Shown here in pieces: positions 1 to 6,506 of a stretch of 7,099 nt of DNA; the stretch's first letter is position 1, and each line of letters opens with the position of its first letter. The DNA lies in contig SMWS01000094.1 of assembly GCA_004356685.1 (NCBI GenBank), positions 1-7,099 on the forward strand, given 5' to 3'. The DNA is from Deltaproteobacteria bacterium. GTDB lineage: Bacteria; Desulfobacterota_D; UBA1144; Nemesobacterales; N074bin48. The translations under genes and the position numbers were made by a program. The notes under the pieces were generated by a model. That model ran no database searches. It saw only the letters and a list, made by a program, of their open reading frames with translations, and was not told where the DNA came from.

Positions 1-951
1 CCATCCAGCTCTTGAGAGTCCTTCACAAAGCCTGTCTCTCCTTGATCGATACTTTTCATTAATCTGGCCTACACATTCCTGTGGTCCATTCAGTGCGCTT
101 ATTGCCGCTATTTGTATTGGCTGGAATATGCCGTAATCCATATAACTCTTAACTTTTTTTAAAGCCGCTATAATTTTGGGGTTACCCACCATAAATCCGA
201 TTCTCCATCCTGGCATGTTATAACTTTTTGAGAGTGAATAAAACTCTACCCCCACCTTCTTTGCGCCTTTTACCTGAAGAAAACTTGGCGCTTTATATCC
301 ATCGAAACAAAGCTCTGCATATGCGAAGTCATGAACTATTATAAGTCCGTATTCTTTTGCTAACTCATATATTCTTTTGAAAAAATCTAAACTTACAACC
401 TGCGTTGTGGGATTGTTTGGGAATGAAATTGTAAGCACTTTTGGTTTTGGCCAGAGCTCTTTAACTTTTTTCTCTATATCTTCAATCAAAGTGGCATCAT
501 CGGATAGTTTAACACCCTGTATATCTCCTCTTGCTATGATTACTGAATAAATATGAATTGGGTAAGCGGGGTTTGGAACTATAACCATATCGCCAGGTGA
601 CAGTATTGAGAGCATTAGATGGGAAATACCCTCTTTTGATCCGATGGTAGCTACTACTTCTGTATCCGGGTTAAGATCTACGTTATAGTTTCTTTTATAC
701 CAGTCGCATATAGCAAGTCTTAATTTAGGTATACCGGCAGATGCTGAATATCTGTGATTTCTTGATTTGGTGGCAGCTTCTATTAGTTTATCTACAATAT
801 GTTTTGGGGTTGGCTGGTCCGGGTTTCCCATTCCCAGGTCGATAATGTCTACTCCCTTTGCCCTGTATTTTGTTTTTAATTCATTTACAGTATTAAAAAC
901 ATAGTTAGGGAGTCTCTGTATAAGTGAAAATTCTTCTGAATTTTTGCTCAT
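1..951 (-). CDS. alaC: AlaC-like alanine aminotransferase (class I/II PLP enzyme), 3' end outside window
   Basis: The minus strand reads open for 317 codons from the ATG at 951-949 to the window edge, so the gene is cut, not broken. It is a fold-type I PLP aminotransferase. LGMGNPDQPTP lies near the N-terminus. FPNNPT (residues 177-182) supplies the cofactor-contacting Asn180. VHDFAYAE supplies Asp208, which pairs with the pyridine nitrogen, and Tyr211. SLSKSYNMPGWRIGF carries the Schiff-base Lys242 and Arg250. The wording of these blocks is closest to E. coli AlaC, which makes alanine from pyruvate and glutamate, more than to AspC or LL-diaminopimelate aminotransferase. That comparison is from memory. 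Family members run to about 400 residues, so roughly 80-90 C-terminal residues, including the substrate-carboxylate arginine, are missing. Only a weak AAGAAA ribosome site precedes the ATG. The gene is divergent from rlpA. Exact substrate specificity is an inference. Confidence 0.9.
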   Translation of the reverse strand, partial: MSKNSEEFSLIQRLPNYVFNTVNELKTKYRAKGVDIIDLGMGNPDQPTPKHIVDKLIEAATKSRNHRYSASAGIPKLRLAICDWYKRNYNVDLNPDTEVVATIGSKEGISHLMLSILSPGDMVIVPNPAYPIHIYSVIIARGDIQGVKLSDDATLIEDIEKKVKELWPKPKVLTISFPNNPTTQVVSLDFFKRIYELAKEYGLIIVHDFAYAELCFDGYKAPSFLQVKGAKKVGVEFYSLSKSYNMPGWRIGFMVGNPKIIAALKKVKSYMDYGIFQPIQIAAISALNGPQECVGQINEKYRSRRDRLCEGLSRAGW

Positions 952-978
952 TTTCTTAGTTAGTATTAAAAAAAATAT

Positions 979-1006
979 ATTCTATTCTAAACTTATATAA
1001 ACTCAA
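979..1006 (-). promoter_or_regulatory. Candidate sigma70 promoter for alaC
   Basis: Read on the minus strand, TTGAGT (1006-1001) is followed after 16 bp by TAGAAT (984-979). These match the -35 and -10 consensus at 4/6 and 5/6 positions. Transcription would start near 972, giving a leader of about 20 nt before the ATG at 951. The spacer is so AT-rich that chance matches are likely. No equally good plus-strand promoter for rlpA was found in 952-1132. Confidence 0.35.
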
Positions 1007-1132
1007 GAAATCAGTATCAGTTATGTAATATTTAATTCACAAATTGTATCTATTCATATGATTTAAGGTTATATTTTATAAGATTTATTATACAAACAAC
1101 CGTTCTTAAATCGATTTAATGTATAGATTATA

Positions 1133-1795
1133 ATGAGGATAAAATTTCTATTATTTTTAACCCTAACTTTTGCTCTGTCCTGTGGAGCTTATAAATACTT
1201 TCCCAAAAGGACACCGAAAAGCTATGAAGAAAAAGATGATGTAAGTGGAAATGTACAGGTTGGATTGGCTTCATGGTATGGAATAGAAGAACATAACAAC
1301 CGGGCGGCAAGCGGTGAAAGATTTGATAAAAATCAACTGACAGCAGCACATAAAGCTCTTCCAATGGATTCTATTGTAAGGGTGACAAATCTTGAAAATG
1401 GTAGGGATGTAATAGTAAGAATTAATGATAGGGGACCATTTGTAAAAGGAAGAATTATTGATCTGTCTTATGCAGCGGCTAAAGAGGTTGGTCTGCTGGG
1501 GCCGGGAACAGTAAAAGTAAAGGTAGAAGTTATCTCAACTCCCAACAGAGATGATAATTATTTTAAAGGAAGATATATAATCCAGGTTGGTTCTTTTAAA
1601 AACAAAAATAATGCGTATAACCTAAAAAATAAATTGTCTGCTAAATTTGATAATGTAGATGTTTATGAATATTCACTGAACAGTGATAAATACTACAGAG
1701 TAAGACTGAGTAGTTACAATTCAAGGAACGATGCACAAGATGAATATAAAAAATTGAGAAAGTTGGGGTATAAACCAACAATCAAACTTGAGTAG
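1133..1795 (+). CDS. rlpA: RlpA-like septal-ring lytic transglycosylase lipoprotein (DPBB + SPOR)
   Basis: This 220-residue protein starts with a lipoprotein signal: positively charged MRIK, a hydrophobic stretch, then the lipobox ALSC with Cys17 as the lipidation site. A double-psi beta-barrel domain spans about residues 44-133. It holds the RlpA signature: ASWYG (46-50), SGERFD with Glu62, TAAHKALP with His73, and INDRGPF with Asp99. These correspond to residues important for activity in Pseudomonas RlpA. A SPOR domain follows (about 146-220; YIIQVGSFKNKNNA and a C-terminal YYRVRLSSY), which in this family binds glycan strands stripped of stem peptides. The expected role is cleaving such strands at the septum while anchored to the outer membrane. 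The linker between lipid anchor and barrel is short. The ATG at 1133 has no clear Shine-Dalgarno sequence, but it is the only start that preserves the signal peptide. The gene is complete and apparently monocistronic. Confidence 0.92.
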   Translation: MRIKFLLFLTLTFALSCGAYKYFPKRTPKSYEEKDDVSGNVQVGLASWYGIEEHNNRAASGERFDKNQLTAAHKALPMDSIVRVTNLENGRDVIVRINDRGPFVKGRIIDLSYAAAKEVGLLGPGTVKVKVEVISTPNRDDNYFKGRYIIQVGSFKNKNNAYNLKNKLSAKFDNVDVYEYSLNSDKYYRVRLSSYNSRNDAQDEYKKLRKLGYKPTIKLE

Positions 1796-1804
1796 AACTA
1801 ATAT

Positions 1805-1832
1805 TTGACAAAGTGTATATTTAAATTAAATT
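1805..1832 (+). promoter_or_regulatory. Candidate promoter of the panBCD operon
   Basis: A perfect TTGACA (1805-1810) is followed after 16 bp by TAAATT (1827-1832), which matches the -10 consensus at 4/6. The start predicted about 7 nt downstream, near 1839, coincides with the first base of the stem-loop described next, so promoter and leader RNA support each other. It lies only 9 bp after the rlpA stop, which would give panBCD its own transcript. The weak -10 is the main doubt. Confidence 0.5.
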
Positions 1833-1838
1833 TTCAAT

Positions 1839-1932
1839 GAGCTTAGATTCCATATTAGGAACTGAGACTTTTTATTAATTATAAAATTTAGTTAAGGATT
1901 AAAAAGCAGGACGGAACAATGAGCCGTACCTT
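1839..1932 (+). promoter_or_regulatory. Candidate structured leader RNA of panB (pan-motif-like, two stem-loops)
   Basis: Two hairpins can be drawn by hand. The first (1839-1870) pairs 1848-1851 with 1858-1861 around the loop ATATTA, then 1842-1846 with 1862-1866, then 1839-1841 with 1868-1870. That is 12 pairs including two G-U, leaving two single bulged adenines, A1847 and A1867, on opposite strands. The second pairs 1912-1914 with 1924-1926, A1911 with T1927, and 1908-1910 with 1929-1931, leaving A1928 bulged. A known RNA family, the pan motif, lies upstream of panB/panC/panD genes. It is a stem-loop with two conserved bulged adenines, often in tandem. Location and shape fit, but I cannot check the primary-sequence consensus. 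The second hairpin shows only one clear bulged A. Confidence 0.5.
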
Positions 1933-1954
1933 ATAATAGAAAAATAAAAGAATC

Positions 1955-1992
1955 ACCGGTGAAGAGTAATGCTCTTTTGCTGGTTTTTTTTT
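1955..1992 (+). terminator. Intrinsic terminator in the panB leader (rlpA terminator or pan attenuator)
   Basis: Positions 1955-1966 (ACCGGTGAAGAG) pair with 1972-1984 (CTCTTTTGCTGGT) around a five-base loop. This gives 12 pairs, three of them G-U, with one bulged T (1975). The 3' arm runs straight into an uninterrupted T tract ending at 1992, then further Ts. This is the standard shape of a Rho-independent terminator. It lies after the leader hairpins and 30 nt before the panB start. It therefore either ends the rlpA transcript or, if transcription starts near 1839, works as an attenuator for panBCD. Confidence 0.7.
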
Positions 1993-2022
1993 GTCTTTTT
2001 TGCATGTAAAAAGATAAATATT

Positions 2023-2832
2023 ATGAATAAAATTAGAGTGCCTGACATAGTCAGAAAAAAGAAAGATAATAAAAAGATTGTAATGCTTACCTCTTACGAT
2101 GCTATAACCGCCCGCATAGTTGACCAAGCGGGTGTCGATATTATTTTAGTTGGCGACTCACTGGGAAATGTAGTACAAGGACAAGATACTACGCTTCCTG
2201 TCACGATAGAAGATATGATTTACCATACAAGGCTAGTGTCTCGAGGAATAAAAAATTCCCATATATGTTCTGATATGCCCTTTATGTCCTACCAAAGTTC
2301 AAGAGAAAAAGCTGTGGAAAACGCCGGCAGGCTAATAAAAGAAGGATTCGCAGAATCTGTGAAACTGGAAATAACCGAGGAATATTTAGAAACAATACAT
2401 TCAATAAATAAAGCAGGAATACCTGTAATGGGACATATCGGGCTTTGCCCGCAGTCATATCATGTGATGGGCGGTTATAAAATTCAGGGAAGAGATAAAA
2501 GAGAAACAAAAAGATATATCAAGCTTGCAAAAGATACAGAAACTGCAGGGGCATATTCAATAGTACTCGAAGGTATACCGCTTGAGCTTGCAAAAGAAAT
2601 AACCAGCAGTGTTTCAATTCCAACAATCGGAATCGGTGCAGGACCGCATTGTGATGGTCAGGTATTAGTAATTAACGATCTAGTAGGTCTTCATACCGGA
2701 AAGATGCCTAAATTTGTAAAACAATATGTAGATTTTAGAGATTTAATGACTAAAGCCGTAAAGTCATATTCTGCTGATGTTATAAATTCCAGATTTCCAG
2801 CCGACGGTAACAGCTTTAGTTGGAGTAACTAA
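2023..2832 (+). CDS. panB: 3-methyl-2-oxobutanoate hydroxymethyltransferase
   Basis: PanB transfers a hydroxymethyl group from 5,10-methylenetetrahydrofolate to 2-oxoisovalerate to give ketopantoate, the first committed step to pantothenate in the cytoplasm. From the ATG at 2023 the protein has 269 residues, against 264 in E. coli. Landmarks are LVGDSLG with Asp45, SDMPFMSY with Asp84, VKLEI with Glu116 (the Mg-binding set), the GHIGL..PQS block near 137-145, GGYKIQGR (150-157), LEGIP with the catalytic-type Glu183, and GIGAGPHCDGQVLV. The frame stays open upstream to an ATG at 1969. That extension (MLFCWFFFVFFACKK) is a translation of the terminator hairpin and its T tract and has no counterpart in PanB, so 2023 is preferred. 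Only an A-rich, weak ribosome site precedes it. The panC start follows the stop by 3 bp. Pathway completion also needs a ketopantoate reductase, which is not in this window. Confidence 0.96.
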   Translation: MNKIRVPDIVRKKKDNKKIVMLTSYDAITARIVDQAGVDIILVGDSLGNVVQGQDTTLPVTIEDMIYHTRLVSRGIKNSHICSDMPFMSYQSSREKAVENAGRLIKEGFAESVKLEITEEYLETIHSINKAGIPVMGHIGLCPQSYHVMGGYKIQGRDKRETKRYIKLAKDTETAGAYSIVLEGIPLELAKEITSSVSIPTIGIGAGPHCDGQVLVINDLVGLHTGKMPKFVKQYVDFRDLMTKAVKSYSADVINSRFPADGNSFSWSN

Positions 2833-2835
2833 AAA

Positions 2836-3675
2836 ATGAAATTAATTGATAACATTGCTGATATGAAGAGCTATTCTGACAGGATTAGGGCAGAAGGAAA
2901 TAAAATTTCCTTTGTTCCAACAATGGGGGCTCTTCACACAGGGCATTTAAAATTAATTAAGAATGCAAATAATATTTCAGATATTTGTGTCGTTAGTATA
3001 TTTATAAATCCTGCTCAATTTGGTCCAACCGAAGATTTCAATAAATATCCAAGAGACCTGGATAAAGATAAGGGGTTGTTAAAAGAAATTGGGGTTGACG
3101 CCATTTTTTTTCCAAAATTAGAGGATATGTATGGAGATCATTTTCAAACTTATGTAGAGGTTGAAGAACTACAAAAACCCTTGTGTGGAAAATTAAGACC
3201 TGGTCATTTCAAAGGAGTGGCAACAATAGTGTTAAAGCTGTTTAATATCGTCAAACCCCATTATGCAGTTTTTGGAGAAAAAGATTATCAGCAGCTACAG
3301 GTAATAAAAAAGATGGTCTGTGACTTAAATCTCGATGTAGATATTATCTCACATCCCATAGTAAGAGAGCAAAGTGGTCTTGCAATGAGTTCTCGTAATG
3401 ATTATTTGGACAGTGGTCAGAGAGAAAAAGCCTGCTCGATTTCACAAGCCTTATTTAATATCAAACAACAGTTTGATACTGGCATTACTGATAGAAACAA
3501 TTTATTGGATAGTGCGTATTCAATCCTAAATAAAGCGAATATTGATGAAATAGAGTATTTAGAGATAGTAGATGGGAAAAATTTAATTGAAAAGAAATTA
3601 GCCGGCCCGGGGGATCTTGTTGCTATAGCCGCAAGATTAGACGGGACAAGGCTAATAGATAATATTAGGTTGTAA
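2836..3675 (+). CDS. panC: Pantothenate synthetase (pantoate--beta-alanine ligase)
   Basis: PanC condenses pantoate with beta-alanine using ATP through a pantoyl-adenylate, the last step to pantothenate. The 279 residues match the usual length of about 280. Family blocks occur in order: PTMGALHTGHL (28-38; nucleotide-binding HxGH-type motif with His34 and His37), FINPAQFGPTEDF (56-68; pantoate pocket), RPGHFKGVATIV (121-132), FGEKDYQQL (146-154), and REQSGLAMSSRN (177-188; the KMSKS-equivalent). All expected active-site segments look intact. A GGAG at 2822-2825, inside the end of panB, sits 10 nt before the ATG, so the two genes are probably translationally linked. The stop codon TAA overlaps the ribosome site of panD. 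Confidence 0.97.
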   Translation: MKLIDNIADMKSYSDRIRAEGNKISFVPTMGALHTGHLKLIKNANNISDICVVSIFINPAQFGPTEDFNKYPRDLDKDKGLLKEIGVDAIFFPKLEDMYGDHFQTYVEVEELQKPLCGKLRPGHFKGVATIVLKLFNIVKPHYAVFGEKDYQQLQVIKKMVCDLNLDVDIISHPIVREQSGLAMSSRNDYLDSGQREKACSISQALFNIKQQFDTGITDRNNLLDSAYSILNKANIDEIEYLEIVDGKNLIEKKLAGPGDLVAIAARLDGTRLIDNIRL

Positions 3676-3680
3676 GGAGG
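3674..3680 (+). promoter_or_regulatory. Shine-Dalgarno site fixing the GTG start of panD
   Basis: AAGGAGG is a full-strength ribosome site, 7 nt before a GTG codon at 3688. It shares its first bases with the panC stop codon. It is the strongest ribosome site in the window and makes up for the non-ATG start of panD. Confidence 0.85.
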
Positions 3681-3687
3681 TATATTT

Positions 3688-4077
3688 GTGCACCGCACTT
3701 TACTGAAATCAAAGATTCACAGAGCAACTGTTACCGATGCAAATGTGGACTATGAAGGCAGCATTAGTATAGACAGGGATTTAATGGATTTAGCTGATTT
3801 GCAGGAATATGAACAGGTACATATATATAACATTACAAATGGAAACAGGTTTTCTACTTATGTTATAGAAGGAGAGAGAAAATCAGGGGATGTATGTATA
3901 AACGGAGCTGCAGCACATCTTGCTAAACGTGGAGATCTGGTAATAATTGCAAATTACGCAAGTTATAGCGAAAATGATGCAAGCTTGCATAAACCCAAAC
4001 TCGTTTATGTAAACCAAGATAATTCAGTTAAAAACATATCGGATCATATTGCCAAGCTAAAAATCGCAGGGTCTTAA
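3688..4077 (+). CDS. panD: Aspartate 1-decarboxylase proenzyme
   Basis: PanD decarboxylates L-aspartate to beta-alanine, the second substrate of PanC. It is a pyruvoyl enzyme made by self-cleavage. At 129 residues it has close to the E. coli length (126). The cleavage site is unmistakable: DYEGSISID places Gly24-Ser25 exactly as in E. coli, so Ser25 would become the pyruvoyl group. Lys9, His11, Arg54, Thr57 and Tyr58 (in NGNRFSTYVI) and INGAAAH (71-77) are all present. The start is GTG, chosen because of the AAGGAGG 7 nt upstream and because the family begins with this short MxRTxLKSKIHRA segment. The C-terminus is a few residues longer than in E. coli, with a lysine-rich tail. It is the last gene of the pan operon. 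Confidence 0.97.
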   Translation: MHRTLLKSKIHRATVTDANVDYEGSISIDRDLMDLADLQEYEQVHIYNITNGNRFSTYVIEGERKSGDVCINGAAAHLAKRGDLVIIANYASYSENDASLHKPKLVYVNQDNSVKNISDHIAKLKIAGS

Positions 4078-4124
4078 AGTTAAAGGAGTCTTATCTAATT
4101 GGGCTGGGATGTTTTAAGCAGTTT

Positions 4125-4146
4125 CAGTATTTTGTATCTGTTTTTT
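4125..4146 (+). terminator. Weak candidate terminator after panD
   Basis: CAGTA (4125-4129) can pair with TA(T)CTG (4135-4140) around a TTTTG loop, with one bulged T, and six Ts follow directly. Five pairs make a weak stem. It is listed because it lies between panD and a fresh promoter, where a terminator would be expected, and nothing better is visible in 4078-4225. Confidence 0.3.
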
Positions 4147-4225
4147 AGAAATATATGATATTTTGATGTAAAGTTTGATATTTAAAATTCGATGCATCTT
4201 TTAACTATCTAAAGACATCTTAATA

Positions 4226-4254
4226 TTGACATATGAAGATAAAGAGGTTATAAG
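4226..4254 (+). promoter_or_regulatory. Strong sigma70-like promoter for the lipid cassette
   Basis: A perfect TTGACA (4226-4231) and TATAAG (4249-4254, 5/6) are separated by the optimal 17 bp. This is the best promoter match seen in the window. Transcription would begin near 4261, leaving a leader of about 109 nt before the ATG at 4370. It separates the three downstream genes from the pan operon. Confidence 0.65.
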
Positions 4255-4260
4255 TCTAAG

Positions 4261-4369
4261 TCTATTAAAGGAGATGGTAGGATGAAGGTGTATTTTTTTT
4301 CATAAAATACTTAAAGTACCTACCTAAGTTACATTTCAGCAACTGTAATATTTGATTGGAGAAATTTTA
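4261..4369 (+). promoter_or_regulatory. Structured 5' leader with a seven-codon ORF
   Basis: The leader holds AAAGGAG (4267-4273) followed 8 nt later by ATG (4282) opening a seven-codon ORF (MKVYFFS, stop at 4303-4305). GGTAGG (4276-4281) is perfectly complementary to CCTACC (4319-4324). Inside it GTATTTT (4290-4296) is complementary to AAAATAC (4304-4310). The outer stem would sit between the ribosome site and start codon of the mini-ORF. The real gene has its own GGAGA (4358-4362). The structure could be regulatory or could be the remnant of a lost gene start. Confidence 0.35.
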
Positions 4370-5164
4370 ATGAAAGCAATAATTCTTGCAGCAGGTAGGG
4401 GCAAAAGATTATATCCTTATACAAAGTATATTCCTAAGTGTTTACTGGATATAGGCGGAGTTACTATTTTAGAGCATCAGATAAACAGCATAAGGGATTG
4501 TGGGATAGATGAAGTTGTTATAGTTATAGGGTTTGGATTTGAAAAAGTAGAAAATTTCTTAAGAACCTATGATGGTTTAGGACTAAAAATCAGGACTCTT
4601 TATAATCCTTTTTATCAAACCACAAATAGCTTAATATCACTTTGGATTGCACGTGGAGAGATGGATCAGGATATAGTCGTTATGAACGGAGATGATGTGT
4701 TCGAGCTTGATGTTTTAGACTCTGCTTTGAGTATGCTGGAAGAAAAGATTTGTCTTCCTGCAAAAAGGAGAGATGAATATGAAGACGAAGACATGAAAAT
4801 TGTAGTAAAAGAAGGGAATATCATAGAGGTTGGAAAATCGCTTGAGAGTTCTCCAAGCGCAGAGTCAGTAGGCGTGAGAGTGTTTAGAGATACTGGCGTT
4901 GAACTTTTAAAGAGAGCTATAGAAGAAGAGATGAGATCAGATAGTCCTGAAAAGAAATGGTATATTTCAGCGATTCATAGACTTATTGAAAAAGGTTATA
5001 AGATTAAATCTTTTGATGTAGAGGATATGTTTTGGATGGATGTGGATTATCCGGGCGACCTCTTTAAAGCAAGAATAAATTCTAATAAATTTTTAAATAG
5101 TAAATTCTATTCTGATAAGCCTTACGAACAAAGATTGCTGAGGGTTGTTGATAGTAACAGATAA
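4370..5164 (+). CDS. LicC-like nucleotidyltransferase (probable CTP:alcohol-phosphate cytidylyltransferase)
   Basis: This 264-residue protein has the Rossmann-like fold of NTP transferases that join a nucleotide to a sugar, polyol or choline phosphate. The nucleotide loop is LAAGRGKRLYPYT (6-18), followed by PKCLLDIGG (22-30). VMNGDDVF (104-111) carries a metal-binding Asp, and DEDMKIV (139-145) the segment typical of the phosphocholine/polyol-phosphate branch. NPFYQTTNSLISLW (79-92) also recalls LicC-type phosphocholine cytidylyltransferases. WMDVDYPGDL (222-231) supplies the second Asp pair. An upstream TTG at 4352 is in frame, but GGAGA 7 nt before the ATG at 4370 and the family N-terminus (MKAIILAAG) favour 4370. 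The CDP-alcohol transferase begins 12 bp downstream, so CTP as donor is an inference from context. Inositol phosphate, phosphocholine or glycerol phosphate are all possible substrates. Confidence 0.85.
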   Translation: MKAIILAAGRGKRLYPYTKYIPKCLLDIGGVTILEHQINSIRDCGIDEVVIVIGFGFEKVENFLRTYDGLGLKIRTLYNPFYQTTNSLISLWIARGEMDQDIVVMNGDDVFELDVLDSALSMLEEKICLPAKRRDEYEDEDMKIVVKEGNIIEVGKSLESSPSAESVGVRVFRDTGVELLKRAIEEEMRSDSPEKKWYISAIHRLIEKGYKIKSFDVEDMFWMDVDYPGDLFKARINSNKFLNSKFYSDKPYEQRLLRVVDSNR

Positions 5165-5176
5165 ACTTTTATAGAA

Positions 5177-6496
5177 ATGGATCATGCAATTATTGTTGCC
5201 TATGGTATTGGCATTGATGGAGTAGAATTAGGCTCTTTCCCCACTCAAAAACTTGTAGGTGTTCCCCAACTAAATAGATTAATAATTGTTGCCCAGAGGG
5301 CAGGAATTACTAACTTTACCATTCTAACTGATTCAAATAATTACGAGGCTGTAGATAATATTGAAAATGATAAAAGAATTAACTCCAAGGTAAACTGGCA
5401 CTGCAGTGGGGATAAGATTGAATTAGAATCTAAGCCCTATCTTGTCCTGCAGTCTAACCTTCTCATCACTCCTGATTCGATTAACACCTTTATTAATGAA
5501 AAAATAGCCAAGAATGATTTTCGTATCCTTGTAGACAACACTAACGATCCATATCTCACACTAAATAGTGGCCGTATCGAAGGTGGTTTTACAAATAGCG
5601 GCAAGGCAATAGGGGCGTTCATATCTAACGGCAAAGACTTAAAAAAGGCTATTAACAGCCATGTTTCATTGGACAATTATGTAAGTGACAAGCTAAGTTC
5701 AGATTCTTTTAAAGTTAAATATAAAGAGATAAAGGATAGTTATTGGTATCATCTAACTGAGTCCACAGAGTCTTTCAAAAAAGCCGAAGATATTTTATTC
5801 TCTAATGTTGGCAAGACTGCCACTGGCTGGATTTCCAGAACAATAAACAGCAAATTTTCTCTTCCAACAAGCCGTCTTCTTGTAAAAACTCCTCTTACTC
5901 CAAACATGATAAGTATTTTGATTAATATTATTGGAGTGTTTTCCGGAGTATTTTTGGCTCTTAAACAACCGGTAATGGGTTGCTTCTTTTTATACTTGGC
6001 AACGATTCTTGACAGATGTGATGGAGAGGTTGCAAGGGTTAAACTGATGGAAACAAAAACTGGTCAGTGGGTCGATACAATCTCAGATCAGTTTACGATG
6101 TTATCTTTTTTTATAGGTTTAACAATAGGATATTACAGAGTGTCAGACAGTGGGTTGGTTATAGTTTTTGGGTTGTTTAATTTATTTGTGTTTGTCTTCT
6201 TTTTATCATGGTCTTTTTACTACCTGGTAAATTATACGAATTCAGGAAGTCTCGTTTCATATTTTACAGTTGATAAGTATGTTGATAATGAGCAGCGCTC
6301 TTTAATTAGAAAAATTATTTTATTCTTAAGGCCCATGTCCCGTAGGAATTTCTATGCAATGGGGTTTCTTGTGGTTTCAATTATAGGTGGTTATCCCTGG
6401 CTTTTTGGATCTTTAACATTTGCAATGCTGCTATTTTGTATACATCTCATACAAGACATAATCAAAATTAGAAAGTATTCAAATAAAAGCGCTTAA
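5177..6496 (+). CDS. CDP-alcohol phosphatidyltransferase with degenerate N-terminal nucleotidyltransferase-like domain
   Basis: The 439-residue protein has two parts. Residues 1 to about 190 resemble a nucleotidyltransferase domain (AIIVAYGIGIDG, then FPTQKLVGVPQLNR). The glycine-rich loop lacks its usual GxGxR form, and the expected GD metal site reads VLQSNLLI, so this half is probably non-catalytic. A linker with HLTEST and GWISRTINSKFS leads into a membrane domain from about 240. That domain has the full CDP-alcohol phosphotransferase signature D-x2-D-G-x2-A-R-x8-G-x3-D-x3-D: Asp279, Asp282, Gly283, Ala286, Arg287, Gly296, Asp300, Asp304. About six hydrophobic segments are visible (near 244-262, 266-278, 306-320, 326-350, 392-405, 408-427). 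The enzyme would displace CMP from a CDP-alcohol in the inner membrane. The layout recalls the fused IPCT/DIPPS enzymes of di-myo-inositol phosphate synthesis. The ATG at 5177 has a poor ribosome site, which suggests coupling to the gene before it. Confidence 0.88.
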   Translation: MDHAIIVAYGIGIDGVELGSFPTQKLVGVPQLNRLIIVAQRAGITNFTILTDSNNYEAVDNIENDKRINSKVNWHCSGDKIELESKPYLVLQSNLLITPDSINTFINEKIAKNDFRILVDNTNDPYLTLNSGRIEGGFTNSGKAIGAFISNGKDLKKAINSHVSLDNYVSDKLSSDSFKVKYKEIKDSYWYHLTESTESFKKAEDILFSNVGKTATGWISRTINSKFSLPTSRLLVKTPLTPNMISILINIIGVFSGVFLALKQPVMGCFFLYLATILDRCDGEVARVKLMETKTGQWVDTISDQFTMLSFFIGLTIGYYRVSDSGLVIVFGLFNLFVFVFFLSWSFYYLVNYTNSGSLVSYFTVDKYVDNEQRSLIRKIILFLRPMSRRNFYAMGFLVVSIIGGYPWLFGSLTFAMLLFCIHLIQDIIKIRKYSNKSA

Positions 6497-6506
6497 GAAT
6501 CTTGAA

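Noticed and set aside
1129..1134. TATAAT, a perfect -10 hexamer.
   Set aside because: It overlaps the rlpA start codon, so it cannot drive rlpA, and no -35 partner is visible upstream at a suitable distance.
1128..1364. Minus-strand open frame of 78 codons under rlpA.
   Set aside because: It lies antisense to the signal peptide and barrel of a clearly real gene and has no recognisable domain or ribosome site.
1888..2127. Minus-strand open frame of 79 codons across the panB leader.
   Set aside because: It runs antisense to the terminator and the panB start. Its phenylalanine- and lysine-rich composition reflects T and A tracts.
2282..2509. Minus-strand open frame of 75 codons inside panB.
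   Set aside because: It is a shadow of a strongly conserved coding frame on the other strand.
3417..3698. Minus-strand open frame of 93 codons under panC.
   Set aside because: It is a shadow frame antisense to panC, which has all its motifs.
4099..4158. A TTG-started 19-residue frame (LGWDVLSSFSILYLFFRNI) preceded by AAAGGAG at 4082-4088.
   Set aside because: It is too short, has a rare start and matches no family I recognise. It may be the decayed beginning of a gene once downstream of panD, but nothing following it continues the frame.
5437..5676. Minus-strand open frame of 79 codons under the phosphatidyltransferase gene.
   Set aside because: There is no family resemblance and the sense frame continues without interruption.
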